The notes under the pieces were generated by a model that saw nothing but the letters and a program-made list of their open reading frames with translations, was not told the origin of the DNA and did no database searches. Positions 17,061 through 24,313 of a DNA stretch of 47,324 nucleotides are shown here, one piece after another. A program made the position numbers and the translations under genes. Origin of the DNA: Acidobacteriota bacterium (GTDB lineage Bacteria > Acidobacteriota > Vicinamibacteria > Vicinamibacterales > Vicinamibacteraceae); the NCBI GenBank assembly GCA_020845575.1, contig JADLFL010000039.1:1-47324 (forward strand), in the 5' to 3' direction. Every line of letters begins with the position of its first letter. Positions within the stretch are counted from its first letter, which is position 1.

Positions 17061-18766
17061 AGATACGCACTCTCGACGGCACCGCGCAGCGCACGCAGTC
17101 CGGCGTCGACATCCGGTCCGAGATGGACGCGCACCGCACGGCGGCCGCGTTCCTCCAGCACGCCGAGATCGCCGCGCGCCTGCGCCGCCTTCACCACGCC
17201 GAAGGTGAACGCACGACCCGGCACCGGCAGATCGACGGCATCGTCGCACGTGATCTGGAGGAAGACACCGCTGTCGGGACCGCCCTTGTAGGCCTGTCCC
17301 GTCGAGTGCAGGAAGCGAGGCCCGAAGCCGAGGCACGTCGCCGCGCCTGACTGCGCCCTGACGATCGCGCGGATCTCCTGGAGTTCGGCGATGTGGTCGA
17401 CCGTCATGTCGATGTACGCCAGCAGCGCGACGTAGTCGCCGGACTGCACGCGTCGCAGGTGCGCGGCGATCGCTTCGGCGGGCGTCGCCACGGAACCGAG
17501 CGCACGACCGTTGTCCTCGTCGGCGAAGATGGCGAGATCGGCGTCGAGGACGATCGGCGCCTCGGCCGGCAGCGTGCCCTCCTGTTCGAACGCGTCGGTG
17601 AGCGCGCGCGTCTTGATCTTGCTCGCCTCGACGTCGGGCTGATCGAACGGGTTGATGCCGAGCACCGCGCCGGCCACCGCCGTGGCGATCTCCCAGCGGA
17701 AGAACTCCTGGCCGAGGGCGTACGGATCGCGCACGTCGATGCGCACCACCGGTTGACCGGCGCGGTTCAACGCGTCGACGAACGCATCCTTGTCGGGATC
17801 CGCTTCCCCATCGAGTCGCAGATGTACGAACAGTCGATCCGCGCCGTACGACGCTGGCGCACCTTCGGGCTCGAGGTCCACCGGAATCACGGCGATGCCG
17901 TTCTTCCCTGTCGACTCGGCTACCAATTGCTCCAGCCATGCCCCGAGGGGCGCAACACCCGGCGACGCGACGATCGTGAGCTTGTCGCGACCGGCGCGCG
18001 CGGCTTCGCCGATCACCACGCCAAGCGCGACGCCGGGATTCGCCGCCGCATCGACGATATGGCAGGCGTCGGCCATCTCGGCCGCCTGATCGAGCAGTCG
18101 TGCGACGTCGATCCCCGCGAGCGCGGCGGGCACCGTGCCGAACGCAGACAGCACGGAGAAGCGTCCGCCGACCGTGGGTTCACCGAACACGATGGCGCGG
18201 AAGCCGTCGCGCTCCGCGACGCGCTGCATCTGCGATCCCGGATCGGTGATGGCCACCACGTGACGTCCGGCGTTGTCGGCGCCGACAACCTGCTTCAGTC
18301 GATCGAAGAAGTACGCGAGGAACACATTGGGTTCCAGCGTGCTGCCGGACTTGCTCGCCACGAGCACGAGCGTCGTCTTCAGGTCGACGGCCGCGTCGAA
18401 GCGTGCGACCTGCGCGGGGTCCGTCGAATCGAGCACGTGGAGACGCGGCGATCCGGGTGTCGCCGGGATGATGCGCGACACGACCTCCGGACCAAGACTC
18501 GATCCGCCCATGCCGAGCAGCAGTACGTCCGTGAATCCTTCCCGGCGGATCTCGTCGGCCAACGCGGCGCGCGCAGGCAACTCGCGACGCTGCGCGTCGA
18601 TGACGTCGAGCCACCCGAGCCACTTCTCCTCGCCGCTGCTGGTCCAGAGCGACGCGTCACGAGCCCAGAGCCGGTCCACACGCCCCTCGGCAGTCCACTG
18701 CGCGAGCGTGCGAGCGATAGCCTCGGCCAGTTGGCCGGGTTGCAGCGAAAGTGGTGAGGAAGTCAC
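17057..18766 (-). CDS. pgi: glucose-6-phosphate isomerase (transaldolase-fusion type, stand-alone)
   Basis: A 569-residue enzyme interconverting glucose-6-phosphate and fructose-6-phosphate. SIS-domain signatures are clear: LLLGMGGSSLGPEVVSRI, VASKSGSTLEPNVFLAYFFD and, near the end, LGFGPRFLHSTGQAYKGGP. The sequence type is the one commonly found as the C-terminal half of bifunctional transaldolase/glucose-6-phosphate isomerase proteins; no transaldolase domain precedes it here, since the gene upstream diverges. The start is a GTG at 18766 with a TACACT box 7 bases upstream. It is the first gene of a pgi-zwf-pgl operon and its stop overlaps the zwf start. The three products interconvert fructose-6-phosphate and glucose-6-phosphate and oxidise the latter to 6-phosphogluconate. 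Confidence 0.92.
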   Translation of the reverse strand: MTSSPLSLQPGQLAEAIARTLAQWTAEGRVDRLWARDASLWTSSGEEKWLGWLDVIDAQRRELPARAALADEIRREGFTDVLLLGMGGSSLGPEVVSRIIPATPGSPRLHVLDSTDPAQVARFDAAVDLKTTLVLVASKSGSTLEPNVFLAYFFDRLKQVVGADNAGRHVVAITDPGSQMQRVAERDGFRAIVFGEPTVGGRFSVLSAFGTVPAALAGIDVARLLDQAAEMADACHIVDAAANPGVALGVVIGEAARAGRDKLTIVASPGVAPLGAWLEQLVAESTGKNGIAVIPVDLEPEGAPASYGADRLFVHLRLDGEADPDKDAFVDALNRAGQPVVRIDVRDPYALGQEFFRWEIATAVAGAVLGINPFDQPDVEASKIKTRALTDAFEQEGTLPAEAPIVLDADLAIFADEDNGRALGSVATPAEAIAAHLRRVQSGDYVALLAYIDMTVDHIAELQEIRAIVRAQSGAATCLGFGPRFLHSTGQAYKGGPDSGVFLQITCDDAVDLPVPGRAFTFGVVKAAQARGDLGVLEERGRRAVRVHLGPDVDAGLRALRGAVESAYL

Positions 18767-18773
18767 GGCGACA

Positions 18774-18779
18774 AGTGTA
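18774..18779 (-). promoter_or_regulatory. candidate -10 box of the pgi-zwf-pgl operon
   Basis: TACACT, read leftward, ends 7 bases before the pgi GTG at 18766. Confidence 0.4.
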
Positions 18780-18795
18780 GCCTGTAGCCGCAGCC

Positions 18796-19497
18796 ATGCC
18801 TCTCGACGAGTACCGCCGCAAGCGCGACTTCACGAAGACGCCAGAGCCGAAGGGCGACACGGCCGCAAAGGCCCGGAAAGCCCCCACGCGCTTCTTCTGC
18901 GTCCAGAAGCACCTGGCCACGGCGCTGCACTACGACTTCCGCATCGAACACGACGGCGTGCTGCTGTCGTGGGCGGTCCCCAGGGGGCCGTCGCTCGCTC
19001 CCGCCACCAGGCGGCTCGCGATGCACGTCGAGGATCATCCCGTCGAGTACGGCGAGTTCGAGGGCGTCATCCCCGAGGGCTACGGCGCCGGCGTGGTGAT
19101 GCTCTGGGACGTGGGCACGTGGGAGCCCGAGTCCGATGACATCGGCGCGGCGCTGCGGAAGGGCGACCTCAAGATGCGGATCAACGGCTACAAGCTGAAG
19201 GGCTCCTGGGTGCTCGTGCGCACGCGCGGCTGGGGCGGACGCGGCCGCGGCTCGTCCGGTGGTGCAGACGATGGGCGTTCCTGGCTGCTGATCAAGCACA
19301 AGGACAAGTGGTCCGGCGCGCTCGACATCACGGAGTTCGCGCCGCTCAGCGTGAAGAGCGGCGGGTCGTTTCGCGACATCCTCGCGCAGGACGCCCCTGA
19401 CGTCTGGCTGAACAACCCGGGCGCGACAGGTGAAGCCTCGCTCGAAACGCTGGCAGACATCCTGAAGAAGCTCGACACGATCGAGCCCCCCGCCTGA
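18796..19497 (+). CDS. stand-alone LigD-type DNA 3'-phosphoesterase
   Basis: A 233-residue protein made only of the 3'-phosphoesterase domain that is otherwise the N-terminal module of DNA ligase D. Known catalytic residues of Pseudomonas LigD (His42, His48, Asp50, Arg52, His84, Tyr88) all line up here with a constant offset of three: His39, His45, Asp47 and Arg49 in QKHLATALHYDFRIE, then His81 and Tyr85 in MHVEDHPVEYGEFEG. The domain removes 3' ribonucleotides or phosphates to prepare ends for non-homologous end joining. No Ku, ligase or polymerase domain is adjacent. The C-terminal third has a Gly/Arg-rich insertion (GWGGRGRGSSGGADDGRSW). Its stop overlaps the start of the next gene (TGATG), so the two are probably translated together. 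Confidence 0.88.
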   Translation: MPLDEYRRKRDFTKTPEPKGDTAAKARKAPTRFFCVQKHLATALHYDFRIEHDGVLLSWAVPRGPSLAPATRRLAMHVEDHPVEYGEFEGVIPEGYGAGVVMLWDVGTWEPESDDIGAALRKGDLKMRINGYKLKGSWVLVRTRGWGGRGRGSSGGADDGRSWLLIKHKDKWSGALDITEFAPLSVKSGGSFRDILAQDAPDVWLNNPGATGEASLETLADILKKLDTIEPPA

Positions 19498-21158
19498 TGC
19501 GCGGCCTGTGGCGAGGCGTGGCGAGCGTCACGGTGCTCGCGGCGATGGCCTGGCTGCTGGCGCCCGCCGGCCCGCGCGACATCGCGCCGGTAGGCCGGCA
19601 ACCCGTGCTCTGGCGCGGTGCGTATCACGTGCACTCGACGGTGTCTGACGGCAGCGGCACGCCAGACGACATCGCGCTGGCGGCGCGGCAGGCCGGGCTC
19701 GACTTCGTCATCCTCACCGATCACGGCGACGGCACGCGCCAGCCCGAACCGCCACGCCTCGTTCACGACGTGCTGCTCATCGACGGCGTCGAGATCAGCA
19801 CGGACGATGGGCACTACGTGGCGCTCGACATGACCGCGGCGCCGTATCCGCTCGCGGGGGCCGGAGAGGCTGTCGCGGACGACGTGCGGCGACTCGGCGG
19901 CATCGGCATCCTCGCGCATCCGGACTCTCCGAATCCCGCGCTCAGGTGGCACAACCCGTTAGTTGATGCTGACGGATACGAATGGCTCAACGCCGACACG
20001 ATCTGGCGCACGGCGTCGATGGCACACGTCGCCGTGCGGATGCTCACGTATCCCTTCGATCGCGCGGGGTCGTTGACAGCACTTGCCGTCGATCCGGGGA
20101 CGGTGTTCGGCATGCACGACACGCCGCGGGCGCGCGTGCCGATCGCGTTGGCGGCCGTCGACGCCCATGCACGCGTCGGCTGGCGGCGCGACGAGGATCC
20201 GCGTAGCGGTGGACGGACGATCGCGAAATTCCCGTCGTACGACGCCATGTTCGGCACGGCGGGCGTGGTGGTGCCGTGGCTGGATGGCGTGCCCTCCGGA
20301 GACGCGGCGCGCGACGCGCGCGTGGTGCTCCACGCCATCCGTCATCGCCTGGCGTACTCGGCCGTGTTCAGCATGGCGCGCACGCCGTGGGTGGCGCTTG
20401 AACTGGTCGAGCCGGCCGACACCGCACTGCAGGGTTCCGACGCGCGCGGCGCGGCCACGCTCGTTGTCAGGTCCAACGCGCCTGCCGATGCGCACATCCG
20501 GGTGCGGCGCAACGGCGTCGTGATCCACGACGTGCTGCCTGCCGAATGGTCGCGCGCGCTTGCCGCCCGCGAATCGCCGGCCGTCTATCGAGCGGAGATG
20601 GTGTTGCCCGCTCGCCGTGGCTGGCCGGCGCTTCCGGTAGCGGTGAGCGCGGCGCGGGGACACAACCTTCCGCATGCGGAGGTGGTCGCCGCACCTGCGC
20701 GGCTGGTCGACGCCGGGATTCGCGCGTGGCACGTGGAGCACGACACCGCATCGGCGGCGACCGTCGAGACGACGGCCACCGGCGCACGCGCGGAGTTGCG
20801 GCTTGCCGGCGGTGCGCGCGTGAGTCAGTTCTCGGCGCTCGTCGCCGACCTCGATCCGCCGCCGGCCGGGGCAACGTCGGTGGTGCTCGAGCTGTCCACG
20901 GATGCGCCGATGCGCCTCTCGATTCAATTGCGCGAGCCCGGAACCGGCGACGGACTTCGCTGGCGGCAGTCGGCCTACCTCGATTCGACGCCGCGAACGA
21001 TCGTGCTGCCGCTCGGCACGTTCATGCCCGTGCCACCAGCACGTGGCGCACTCCCGCTCTCGCGCGTGCATGCCTTGCTGCTCGTGACCGACACCGTCAA
21101 CGCCCGCCCCGGCGACGCGCGTCGCCTCACCGTCCACGCCACGAAGTGGGGCCTATAG
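19497..21158 (+). CDS. secreted or anchored PHP-domain metallohydrolase (CehA/McbA-like)
   Basis: A 553-residue protein with an N-terminal hydrophobic segment (VASVTVLAAMAWLLAPAGP), so probably exported or anchored. The PHP fold is seen in WRGAYHVHSTVSDGSG, VILTDHGDGT, LIDGVEISTDDGHYVALD and GILAHPDSPNP, which carry the metal-binding residues of this phosphoesterase superfamily. The C-terminal half (about residues 290-553) contains beta-rich stretches, including VVLELSTDAPMRLSIQLREP and PRTIVLPLGTF, resembling a carbohydrate-binding or jelly-roll domain. Related proteins act on diverse phosphoester or amide substrates, so no reaction is claimed. Start and preceding stop overlap by one base, which ties it to the 3'-phosphoesterase gene. 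Confidence 0.75.
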   Translation: MRGLWRGVASVTVLAAMAWLLAPAGPRDIAPVGRQPVLWRGAYHVHSTVSDGSGTPDDIALAARQAGLDFVILTDHGDGTRQPEPPRLVHDVLLIDGVEISTDDGHYVALDMTAAPYPLAGAGEAVADDVRRLGGIGILAHPDSPNPALRWHNPLVDADGYEWLNADTIWRTASMAHVAVRMLTYPFDRAGSLTALAVDPGTVFGMHDTPRARVPIALAAVDAHARVGWRRDEDPRSGGRTIAKFPSYDAMFGTAGVVVPWLDGVPSGDAARDARVVLHAIRHRLAYSAVFSMARTPWVALELVEPADTALQGSDARGAATLVVRSNAPADAHIRVRRNGVVIHDVLPAEWSRALAARESPAVYRAEMVLPARRGWPALPVAVSAARGHNLPHAEVVAAPARLVDAGIRAWHVEHDTASAATVETTATGARAELRLAGGARVSQFSALVADLDPPPAGATSVVLELSTDAPMRLSIQLREPGTGDGLRWRQSAYLDSTPRTIVLPLGTFMPVPPARGALPLSRVHALLLVTDTVNARPGDARRLTVHATKWGL

Positions 21159-21159
21159 C

Positions 21160-21242
21160 CCGGCAACAGGCAACCGGTCAGGCGTAGCTCGCAGCAGGAC
21201 CGCGCGTGTCCGTCGCACCATGGCCTTGTTGCCGGTTGCCGG
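21160..21242. repeat. short heptamer inverted-repeat element upstream of the queD-like gene
   Basis: CCGGCAACAGGCAACCGG at 21160-21177 faces GTTGCCGGTTGCCGG at about 21228-21242, two units on each side around a 50-base core. It starts two bases after the PHP gene stop and ends one base before a TATGAT box. It is a smaller, less perfect version of the elements at 4555-4671 and 45505-45630. Confidence 0.65.
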
Positions 21243-21248
21243 TATGAT
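21243..21248 (+). promoter_or_regulatory. candidate -10 box of the queD-like gene
   Basis: TATGAT lies 11 bases before the ATG at 21260, directly after the last heptamer unit; the leader has no Shine-Dalgarno sequence. Confidence 0.45.
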
Positions 21249-21259
21249 CTTTTTCTGCC

Positions 21260-21697
21260 ATGGAAAAGATCATCGTCCACTCGCACTTCCACACCGGCCA
21301 TCGTCAACTCGGGTATCCGGGCAAGTGCAAATGGGTGCACGGGCACACGTGGCGCGGCACGGTGACGGTGGCGTGCGAGACGTTCCCGCGCGACGAGCTC
21401 GACATGGCGCTTGACTTCGGCGATCTCAAGGCCGTGATGCGGTTCCTCGATCACAAGATGCTCGTCACCGCGCAGGACAGCACGTTCCTGAACCCGGAGT
21501 TCTTCGAGCCCGAAGGGGTGGTGCTGCTGCAGGGCAAGGGTCCGAGCGTGGAGAACGTCGCGCTCTACATCTGGGACCACGTCGTGGCGCACGTCCGCGA
21601 GAAGTTCCCCGACCGCGGCGTCACCTACAGCGTGGAAGTCCTCATCCAGGAAACCGAGAACAACATCTTCATCGTCGAGAAGACGGTCACTGTGTAG
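21260..21697 (+). CDS. queD: 6-carboxytetrahydropterin synthase / 6-pyruvoyl-tetrahydropterin synthase family
   Basis: A 145-residue T-fold enzyme. Zinc ligands are His14 (FHTGHRQLGYPGK) and the HGH pair His27/His29; the catalytic Cys23 precedes them as CKWVHGH, four residues before the HGH. An LDHKML motif supplies the second catalytic pair, with PSVENVALYIW and VLIQETENN near the end, as in QueD. QueD converts dihydroneopterin triphosphate to 6-carboxytetrahydropterin for 7-deazaguanine (queuosine) synthesis. Stand-alone members can instead serve pterin cofactor synthesis, and no queC, queE or queF is in the window, so the symbol is the likeliest rather than certain. The last 11 bases overlap the end of the convergent receptor gene. 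Confidence 0.82.
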   Translation: MEKIIVHSHFHTGHRQLGYPGKCKWVHGHTWRGTVTVACETFPRDELDMALDFGDLKAVMRFLDHKMLVTAQDSTFLNPEFFEPEGVVLLQGKGPSVENVALYIWDHVVAHVREKFPDRGVTYSVEVLIQETENNIFIVEKTVTV

Positions 21698-23855
21698 GGG
21701 CGCCAAACCCGATGCTGATGCCGACCTGGGCCGAGATGCCTGGCATCGGATATCCCGGCCGATATGCGTAATCGGTGTCGAAGAGGTTGTCGATCGCGAC
21801 GAACACTTCGGTGTAGCGACCGCGCGACGGCCATACGTACGACGGACGCACGTTCACCACGGCGAACGCGGGGACCGTCTCAGCGTTGAGGGCGCCGATC
21901 GTGCGCGACTGCGCGAGGACGTACATCCACGCCTGCGCCTGCACGTCCGCGCTCAGACGCCAGCGGCCCCTCGTGCCGGTGACGCCGACGGCACCCGAGA
22001 TCCATGGCGCGTACGGCAGCGTCTCGAGCGTCCTGGCCTGCGTCGTCAGGCCGCCCGTCACCTGCCATGCGGCTCCAAGGCGCTGCCGGACACCCACCTC
22101 CAGGCCGCGTACCGCGTAGCCTCCGACGTTGGTGAACATCGGGAACGACACCCTTGGCGGGAAGCCGAAGACGTAGCGATTGTTGACGTGGTCCTGATAG
22201 ACCGCCACGTCGATGCTCGTGCCCGCCGCCGGCGCGAACGTCGCGCCCACTTCGCCGTGCTCCATCGTCTCGGCGCGCAGATCGCGCCATGTGGACCCGA
22301 GCGCCGGAATCAATGCCGACAGCGCTACCACGTTCTGCCCCGGATAGCTGACGCCGCGCGCGTACGACGCGCGGAGCGACAGCCCGGAGCTGTGGCGCGC
22401 GACGACGGCCGCGTGCGGCGCGGCGTCGCCGTCGAACTCCGAGTGCGTGTAGACGCGGACGCCAGCCGACGGCGTGATCGCCCACCCGGACGACAACGCG
22501 AACGTGTGATCCATCCCGACGTGCGGCGAAACGATCGTGAGCGCCTCACCGTCGAAGCGTGCGTCCTGCGCGGGCGCGATGCGGTCGAACGTCGCGTTGC
22601 CGCTGATGCGATCGACGTCGAGGCCGCCAGACACACTGCCGCCCTGCCAGAGCGCCGCCGACTCGCGCCAGCGCGCACCGGTGAGCGCGAAGCGCGTCAG
22701 CGTGTCGCCTTCGAGGTCGAGCTGATTCAACCAGTCGCCCGCGCCGCGATTGGCGTACACCTGCAGCGAACCCGTCACGCGGTCGTGCGCGTGCGCGACC
22801 CTTGCCGACGTCATCGTGCCGCGCGTCTCGTACCGGCCCGTGCGGGTCGCCGGAAAACCGATCACTCCTGGATCGCTCGCCGCGTTGTCAGCGTGCAGGA
22901 CCTGTGCGCTCGCAGACCAGTTCGCGTTCCAGCGATAGCCGACGCGTCCGAACGCGTGCGCGAGCCTGCCATCGGCCGCTTCGCGGTGCCCGTCGGATCG
23001 CGCGAAGGCCTGTGACGCCGAGACGTCCCACGGCCCGCGACGGCCCGCCAGCGACACGTGCTCGGCGAACGTGGCGAACGCGCCACCGCTCACGCGGAAG
23101 GTGCCTTCGAAGCCCTCGTCGCGCGGACGCCGCGTCACGATGTCGACGGCGGCGAACGCGTTACCGAAGGTCTGCGGCTGCGGTCCCTTGAGCACCGTGA
23201 TCTGGTCCATGCCGGCCACCGGCAGCAGGTCGAGCAGCGGATGCGTCCACACGCCCATGTAGACAGGCGCCCCGTCGATGCTCGTCGCGATCTCGCTGCC
23301 TGGTCGGCTCGTGCCCATGCCGCGGATGAACACGGCGCCGCCGTCGCCGCCGCCGAACGAACCGACGGGGTTGAAGCGGGTGATCGTCACGCCGGGCGTC
23401 CGGCGCAGCGCCGACGCGAGATCGACGGCGCCGAGGTCGTCCACCTGCGCCGACGAGACGATGGTGCGCGCGGCGCCGAAGGCGTCGACGCTCGTGCCGT
23501 CGATGAGAGGCGCCACGACCCGCACGCGCTCGTCGAGCCCCGCGATGGCGAGCACGACACGCGTGGCGGGCAGCGCCGGATCCACGTCCACGCGTGCAGG
23601 GCTGAACCGCTCGCGATCGACGGCGATCTCCCGCGGTGCCGGCGCACGGCCTGTCAGCACGAACGCGCCGTCGGCGTCGGTCGTCGTCGAGCGGCCGTCG
23701 GGCACCGGCCGCACCCGCGCCCCCGCCACGGCCGCGCCCGACGCGTCGACCACGACGCCGCGCAACACCCAGTCCTGCGCCCACGCGTGCACCGGTAGCC
23801 CCAGCGTCAGGGCCGCCAGCGCAGCGACACGCACAATCCAGAGAGTGGTCTTCAT
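21687..23855 (-). CDS. TonB-dependent receptor with N-terminal regulatory-like domain
   Basis: A 722-residue outer-membrane receptor, shorter than the Oar-like ones. It has a signal peptide (LWIVRVAALAALTLGLPVHAWAQ) and a carboxypeptidase-regulatory domain (LRGVVVDASGAAVAGARVRP). The plug is classical: VSSAQVDDLGAVDLASALRR, TPGVTITRFNPVGSF, VFIRGMGTSRPGSEIATSID, then MDQITVLKGPQPQTFGN. The barrel ends in FVAIDNLFDTDYAYRPGYP and a C-terminal strand. The plug sequence resembles siderophore or cofactor receptors more than Oar proteins. The start at 23855 is set by the signal peptide; the open frame upstream is repeat-derived. It converges on queD with an 11-base overlap. Ligand unknown. Confidence 0.87.
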   Translation of the reverse strand: MKTTLWIVRVAALAALTLGLPVHAWAQDWVLRGVVVDASGAAVAGARVRPVPDGRSTTTDADGAFVLTGRAPAPREIAVDRERFSPARVDVDPALPATRVVLAIAGLDERVRVVAPLIDGTSVDAFGAARTIVSSAQVDDLGAVDLASALRRTPGVTITRFNPVGSFGGGDGGAVFIRGMGTSRPGSEIATSIDGAPVYMGVWTHPLLDLLPVAGMDQITVLKGPQPQTFGNAFAAVDIVTRRPRDEGFEGTFRVSGGAFATFAEHVSLAGRRGPWDVSASQAFARSDGHREAADGRLAHAFGRVGYRWNANWSASAQVLHADNAASDPGVIGFPATRTGRYETRGTMTSARVAHAHDRVTGSLQVYANRGAGDWLNQLDLEGDTLTRFALTGARWRESAALWQGGSVSGGLDVDRISGNATFDRIAPAQDARFDGEALTIVSPHVGMDHTFALSSGWAITPSAGVRVYTHSEFDGDAAPHAAVVARHSSGLSLRASYARGVSYPGQNVVALSALIPALGSTWRDLRAETMEHGEVGATFAPAAGTSIDVAVYQDHVNNRYVFGFPPRVSFPMFTNVGGYAVRGLEVGVRQRLGAAWQVTGGLTTQARTLETLPYAPWISGAVGVTGTRGRWRLSADVQAQAWMYVLAQSRTIGALNAETVPAFAVVNVRPSYVWPSRGRYTEVFVAIDNLFDTDYAYRPGYPMPGISAQVGISIGFGAPTQ

Positions 23856-23907
23856 TTCAATGCTGAATGCCGAATGACGAATGACGGGTGTCATCACCGC
23901 CAGCGGT

Positions 23908-23938
23908 GCAGGGGCCGGGCTCCGAGAGCCGGCCCTAC
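23908..23938. repeat. GC palindrome, GTAGGG/CCCTAC type
   Basis: GGGGCCGGGCTC, CGA, GAGCCGGCCCTAC forms an imperfect hairpin upstream of the receptor gene at 23855. Confidence 0.6.
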
Positions 23939-23953
23939 CCACTGCGGCGAGGT

Positions 23954-24021
23954 GTAGGGGCCGGGCTTGCCCGGCCCGCTCAGGGGCGTGCGCAAACGGG
24001 CCGGGCAAGCCCGGCCCCTAC
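23954..24021. repeat. nested perfect inverted repeat (24-bp arms, each arm itself a palindrome)
   Basis: The 24 bases 23954-23977 are repeated exactly in inverted form at 23998-24021, separated by 20 bases. Each arm contains its own palindrome, GGGCCGGGC, TT or AA, GCCCGGCCC. It lies between the Trm112-like gene and the receptor gene transcribed leftward. This double-hairpin layout resembles the REP/BIME elements of other bacteria. Confidence 0.85.
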
Positions 24022-24044
24022 GCCGTTGGATGCGTTGCGCGGAT

Positions 24045-24293
24045 TCACGCCAGCGGAATCGCTTCGTCGATCAGCATCACGGGGATGTCTTCGCGCACCG
24101 GGTAGAGGTACTTGCCGTCAGCCCGGACGAGTCCTTCGGTCACCGCCTCGGTGACGGCACTGCCGCCGCGCGTCTTCACGCCGCCGGCCGAGATGCGCGT
24201 GTTCAGCAGCGCCAGCGTCTCGGCGCTGGCCAGCGTCACCGGCGTCTTGTCTTCCGGACAGACGAGGATCTCGAGCAGATCAGGGTCGACCAT
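24045..24293 (-). CDS. Trm112-like protein (UPF0434/YcaR family)
   Basis: An 82-residue protein with LLEILVCPEDKTPVTLASAE at the start and GKYLYPVREDIPVMLIDEA at the end, the two conserved blocks of bacterial Trm112-like proteins. In eukaryotes and archaea Trm112 activates methyltransferases; the bacterial role is unproven. The middle is longer than in YcaR (about 60 aa), with LNTRISAGGVKTRGGSAVTE inserted, as in other acidobacterial forms as far as I recall. Only one Cys remains of the usual zinc site, so it probably does not bind zinc. A GTG one codon upstream is an alternative start. A TAAACT box ends 6 bases before the ATG. Confidence 0.8.
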   Translation of the reverse strand: MVDPDLLEILVCPEDKTPVTLASAETLALLNTRISAGGVKTRGGSAVTEAVTEGLVRADGKYLYPVREDIPVMLIDEAIPLA

Positions 24294-24299
24294 CACGGG

Positions 24300-24305
24300 A
24301 GTTTA
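24300..24305 (-). promoter_or_regulatory. candidate -10 box of the Trm112-like gene
   Basis: TAAACT, read leftward, ends 6 bases before the ATG at 24293 in the 17-base gap after the PIG-L stop. Confidence 0.35.
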
Positions 24306-24313
24306 ACAAACAC

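Noticed and set aside
15498..17939. zwf frame continuing upstream inside pgi, suggesting an 813-residue fusion
   Set aside because: The upstream part is an out-of-frame reading of pgi with no family similarity, and a coupled GTG at the pgi stop gives a normal-sized G6PD.
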